Assembly (NCBI RefSeq): GCF_024197615.1
Contig: NZ_JAKUKE010000003.1
Coordinates: 665,717-729,716, forward strand
DNA length: 64,000 bases
Source of the DNA: Desulfuromonas sp. KJ2020
Lineage (GTDB): Bacteria; Desulfobacterota; Desulfuromonadia; Desulfuromonadales; SZUA-540
Direction: 5' to 3'
Shown: piece after piece, positions 60,920 through 64,000 of the stretch
How positions within the stretch are numbered: the stretch's first letter is position 1
Layout: the number at the start of each line of letters is the position of its first letter
Translations under genes and position numbers: made by a program
The notes under the pieces: generated by a model
The model's database searches: none
What the model saw: the letters and a program-made list of their open reading frames with translations, nothing else
Told to the model about the DNA's origin: nothing

Positions 60920-63418
60920 GTGGAGACGAATAGCCTTTTAAGGATAGTCACTTCGTTGGGTATTGCCTTGTTTTTAACTCTGGCCATGGGGACTTCCAGC
61001 CTGTGGGCCCAGGCCGCTAGTGCCGATTCTAGTCAAGCCGAGTCGACCTCGAATGAGCCTGTCGCTGATGACGCTATACCCGAACTTTCACGGGTGACCG
61101 TGATCGGTGTGGCCGTGGCTCCTGTCGAGGCGGGCACGACGACTCTGGACAGTGAACTTCTGGAGAACCTCCCCACCGGCGATGGCACCCTGACAGAACA
61201 GTTGCGCATCCTACCCGGAATCCAGTACAGCGAAGAAGCCAATTCATCGTTTACTGGCGGTGAAATCGCTCCGCCAAAAGTCTCCATCTCCGGCGGGCGG
61301 CCTTACGACAATAATTTTCAGATTGACGGATTGGGGAACAACAGTCTGTTGGATCCTGAGTTTTTATTACCAAACAATATTACGAATGTTCCCGGGCATC
61401 CCCAGGAACTCTTTCTCTCTCCCCGTCTGCTGGAGTCCGTCACCGTGCATCGCAGTAATGTGTCGGCTCGTTACGGTGGTTTTACCGGCGGCGTGGTGGA
61501 AGCGGAAACCCGGGATCCGGCCAAGGAGTTCGGTGGGGATCTGTATTATCGCACTACCCGGTCGGCCTGGACCGAATTTCACCTGGATCCCGCTGACGCA
61601 GAAGATTTCACCCAATCCACCTCGGAAGATATGCAGCCGCGTTTTTCCAAGCACGAAGGGGGCTTTTCCCTGGACCTGCCGATCAACAGCCGGATGGGGC
61701 TCCTGGTTGCCTACCAGCAGGCCTACGCATCGATTAATCTGACCCACCTTGCGGAACCTGAAAAGCAATACCGCAAAAACGAAAATTTCTTTCTCAAATA
61801 CGCGCTGGAGATATCCCCCGAAACCATACTGTCTCTTACGGCGACTCACGCCCCCTATGAAGCCGATTATTTTTTGAAAGACACCCGGGACAGCAGCTAT
61901 ACGATAAAGGGGGGTGGCTCGGGACTTTCAGGCACGCTGGAGAGGATCTTTGCTTTTGGCGGGCTGGAAATCAACGCGGGCTATCGGTCGAGTCGCAACA
62001 GTCGTCGGGCGCCTCGAGACTGGTTCAACTGGTACATGACGGAGCCGACCAAGGATTGGGGCAGCCTGGTTGGATCCAATTTCAGTAAAGAAGGCGGCAA
62101 TGGAGATATCGACACCGTTCTGGATACCTGGGAAAGCAATGCACATCTCGCCTTTGAGCCTTTCCGCCTCTTGGGGACCACACATTATAGCGCCATCGGT
62201 CTGGGCTTTTCCCATAGTGCCGCCGAGTATGATCGTCCTGACACCACTACCCGCTACACCTTTAGCCGTGTCAACGATCAGGTCGTCTGTCTAGAGGGCC
62301 AAGTAGACTGCGTCACTGGCGAACAGTTCATGATCAATAAAAACATTTACGAACAGGATCATGTCCGGGCCAGCCTCAACCAGTACTTTTTTTACGCTGA
62401 AGATGAAATGGTTCTTGGCCGCCTGGCTTTCCGACCGGGCGCGCATCTCTCCTACAACGATTATCTGGAAAACTGGGACCTGGGTCACCGCCTGCGTTTG
62501 AAGGTAGATGTTTTCGGGAAGGGGCAGACGATTCTTTTCGGTGGCCTTAACCGTTACTACGGTCAGACCTTTCTGACCCATAAACTGGCGGCAGGTAAGA
62601 AACCCAGCACCGCCTGGACCCGCAGCACCACGCTGGACGCCGATTTTCATCCGCAGGAATGGATATTTAAAGAGCCTACGGTTATTCCCGCCACACAGAT
62701 TTCCCATCTGGATACTCCCTATGTCGACGAGTGGACGGCCGGTATCGATCAGGCTCTTCTCGGCGGCAGGCTGCTGCTGGAATATCTGGAGCGCAAGGGG
62801 CGGGACTTGCTGGCATTGACCATCAACTCCAAGGATGAAAACGGCTATGTCTATTCCGAATGGAATAACAACGGCCGCAGCTTTCACCAGGAAGCGAGCC
62901 TGGCCTGGGAACGCTGGTGGGGTCGGGATTATCTGAACTTCAATATGACCTGGCAGGACAGCACTTCGAGTAATGAAAGCTATGGGGACCGATTTGAAGA
63001 GGATGACGCCTATGAGAAGGTGCTGTACAACGGGGATGTCCTGTTTCTCTGGGAGCTGCCCAGGGCAGATTTCAACCGTGAATGGGTGGGCAACCTGACC
63101 CTGGTGAAGACCCTGCCCGCCGGTTTCACCTTCACCAACGTCACCAAGTACCGCAGCGGGTATGTGGGACGACAAACCACCAGCTTTCCAGAGGGGGCGC
63201 CGCCCGAGGTGGTGGCGGTCTACGAAGACGTCAAACGCCCGAGTTCGACGATTTTCGACTGGAAAATAAGCTGGCAGACGGCCGTATCCGAGCAGCAGAC
63301 TCTGGTGTTCAACCTGGAGGCCTACAACGTGTTCGATAAAAAGGTCTACGTGGCAGATGCCGAGGACGAATACGAACTGGGCCGCCAGATCTGGGCGGGG
63401 ATCGAGTATCTTTTCTAG
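60920..63418 (+). CDS. TonB-dependent outer-membrane receptor
   Basis: An 832-residue outer-membrane receptor. The GTG start at 60920 is selected because AGGGGGA lies six bases upstream; the longer frame begins with TTG. Signal peptide to about AQAA (residue 33). The plug domain (about 50-210) contains the TonB-box-like region ELSRVTVIGVA, LRILPGIQYSEE and NNFQIDGLGNNS. A long beta-barrel ends with IWAGIEYLF. Ligand unknown; its position next to the cytochrome island suggests metal, haem or polymer uptake, but the plug gives no direct clue. Confidence 0.87.
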   Translation: METNSLLRIVTSLGIALFLTLAMGTSSLWAQAASADSSQAESTSNEPVADDAIPELSRVTVIGVAVAPVEAGTTTLDSELLENLPTGDGTLTEQLRILPGIQYSEEANSSFTGGEIAPPKVSISGGRPYDNNFQIDGLGNNSLLDPEFLLPNNITNVPGHPQELFLSPRLLESVTVHRSNVSARYGGFTGGVVEAETRDPAKEFGGDLYYRTTRSAWTEFHLDPADAEDFTQSTSEDMQPRFSKHEGGFSLDLPINSRMGLLVAYQQAYASINLTHLAEPEKQYRKNENFFLKYALEISPETILSLTATHAPYEADYFLKDTRDSSYTIKGGGSGLSGTLERIFAFGGLEINAGYRSSRNSRRAPRDWFNWYMTEPTKDWGSLVGSNFSKEGGNGDIDTVLDTWESNAHLAFEPFRLLGTTHYSAIGLGFSHSAAEYDRPDTTTRYTFSRVNDQVVCLEGQVDCVTGEQFMINKNIYEQDHVRASLNQYFFYAEDEMVLGRLAFRPGAHLSYNDYLENWDLGHRLRLKVDVFGKGQTILFGGLNRYYGQTFLTHKLAAGKKPSTAWTRSTTLDADFHPQEWIFKEPTVIPATQISHLDTPYVDEWTAGIDQALLGGRLLLEYLERKGRDLLALTINSKDENGYVYSEWNNNGRSFHQEASLAWERWWGRDYLNFNMTWQDSTSSNESYGDRFEEDDAYEKVLYNGDVLFLWELPRADFNREWVGNLTLVKTLPAGFTFTNVTKYRSGYVGRQTTSFPEGAPPEVVAVYEDVKRPSSTIFDWKISWQTAVSEQQTLVFNLEAYNVFDKKVYVADAEDEYELGRQIWAGIEYLF

Positions 63419-64000
63419 GGAGCGGAAAGATCGGCCCTGAGGACAGGGGCTGCCGAAGCTGTTCCCGTCAATTCGAGGCCTCCGTGCAATTCGGAGAAAG
63501 ACCCGCGGTTGTAGGCGCGCAGAGTGTAACGGCCTTCTTTGCCCGGATACGGCAAGGTCAGCTTGGCGGTGTTTGGGTTGATAATCTGCGTTTTCAGTGG
63601 CGAGGCCGGAAGCCGCGCCCTGATCAGACCGGCTTCCACGCTGGTGAAAAAGCCCTCGTTCTGTCGTATGACACCGTTTCTGGCATTTCCTGGGAGGTCT
63701 ATGGTACCGGTGCTGACAGGATTGTGAGGATCTGACACATCCAGAACATGAATGCCGGCTTTATTGTCGGCCAGGTAAGCCCTCCGATCTTTTACGGTCA
63801 CCCAACTGGAAAAACCCTGCGTATTAAACGTGCTGACGATACGAGGTTTATCGAGGCGGGATATATCCACCACCATCATGCCTTCCGGGCCATTGGCCAC
63901 ATAGGCAAAAGAGTCCTCCAGTGCCACACCCATGGCGAAGGCAAACTCCCGCCGCGGCCAAGGGAGCTTGACGGAGGAAACGACCTGTGGATTCAAATGG
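63415..64000 (-). CDS. LVIVD-repeat beta-propeller protein (partial, N-terminus outside window)
   Basis: The C-terminal 194 residues or so of a protein with LVIVD repeats (VALEDSFAYVANGPEGMMVVDIS, VKDRRAYLADNKAGIHVLDVSD; parts quoted), followed by a beta-rich tail. The frame is open to the window edge. Such repeat proteins are surface-exposed or periplasmic in this group. Its stop codon overlaps that of the TonB-dependent receptor: the two stops share CTAG at 63415-63418. Confidence 0.78.
   Translation of the reverse strand, partial: HLNPQVVSSVKLPWPRREFAFAMGVALEDSFAYVANGPEGMMVVDISRLDKPRIVSTFNTQGFSSWVTVKDRRAYLADNKAGIHVLDVSDPHNPVSTGTIDLPGNARNGVIRQNEGFFTSVEAGLIRARLPASPLKTQIINPNTAKLTLPYPGKEGRYTLRAYNRGSFSELHGGLELTGTASAAPVLRADLSAP

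Noticed and set aside
1-64000. CRISPR array, tRNA, rRNA, insertion sequence or prophage
   Set aside because: I looked for spaced direct repeats, tRNA-like cloverleafs and transposase or phage motifs and saw none. The coding repeats at 48-51 kb and in the cytochromes are protein repeats.

Overview
The window reads as chromosome of a Gram-negative, metal- or electrode-respiring bacterium of the Desulfuromonadales (Geobacter, Desulfuromonas or Pelobacter relatives). The support is a dense set of multihaem c-type cytochromes including two OmcS-like hexahaem proteins, GEMM-I riboswitches in front of extracellular genes, a selenocysteine-encoding SelW-like gene, a hybrid-cluster protein and a Dcu-type dicarboxylate carrier. 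I saw no tRNA, rRNA, CRISPR array, insertion sequence or prophage.

Layout. 1-9 kb: end of a C4-dicarboxylate transporter, a DmeF-type Ni/Co exporter, a Fur-box-preceded operon (porin, FMN-binding protein, membrane protein), a periplasmic copper-resistance pair (multicopper oxidase and PcoB) and an LtaS-like sulfatase. 9-15.6 kb: a small protein with a stand-alone Hen1-type methyltransferase, then an operon with an HMA-SurA fusion, a DUF2318 protein, a MacB/FtsX-type ABC transporter, two zinc-ribbon membrane proteins and an orphan histidine kinase. 15.8-24.7 kb: complete sulfate-to-cysteine assimilation (DUF2061, cysH, cysD, cysN, sulfite reductase, cysK), then a SAM-I riboswitch with terminator controlling two Cys/Met PLP enzymes. 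24.7-36 kb: hcp, DUF3820, SlyD, the SelW-like selenoprotein, a TPR protein, a copper P-type ATPase, a TIGR00725 protein, a DHH phosphoesterase, an amidase, rph and rdgB.

36-64 kb is an extracellular electron-transfer island, almost all on the minus strand. One GEMM-I riboswitch with an intrinsic terminator precedes a three-gene secreted/lipoprotein operon (36.1-40.0 kb). A long collinear gene train (59.6 to 40.6 kb) encodes a beta-propeller protein, two OmcS-like hexahaem cytochromes, a propeller lipoprotein, an outer-membrane barrel, a CsgG/LpoB-like lipoprotein, a 1136-residue Ig-repeat protein, a SurA-like isomerase, a 26-haem and a 16-haem cytochrome, another propeller, a pentahaem cytochrome and a HAMP protein. 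A second GEMM-I riboswitch sits directly before the first OmcS-like gene and can be drawn as a translational switch. A tonB gene, a divergent TonB-dependent receptor and a partial LVIVD-repeat protein close the window.

Both GEMM aptamers carry A where c-di-GMP-selective members have G20, so I predict that 3',3'-cGAMP is the ligand. The working picture is a second-messenger-controlled module that builds and wires cytochrome filaments through the outer membrane. It probably corresponds to the incompletely characterised surroundings of Geobacter omcS/omcT.
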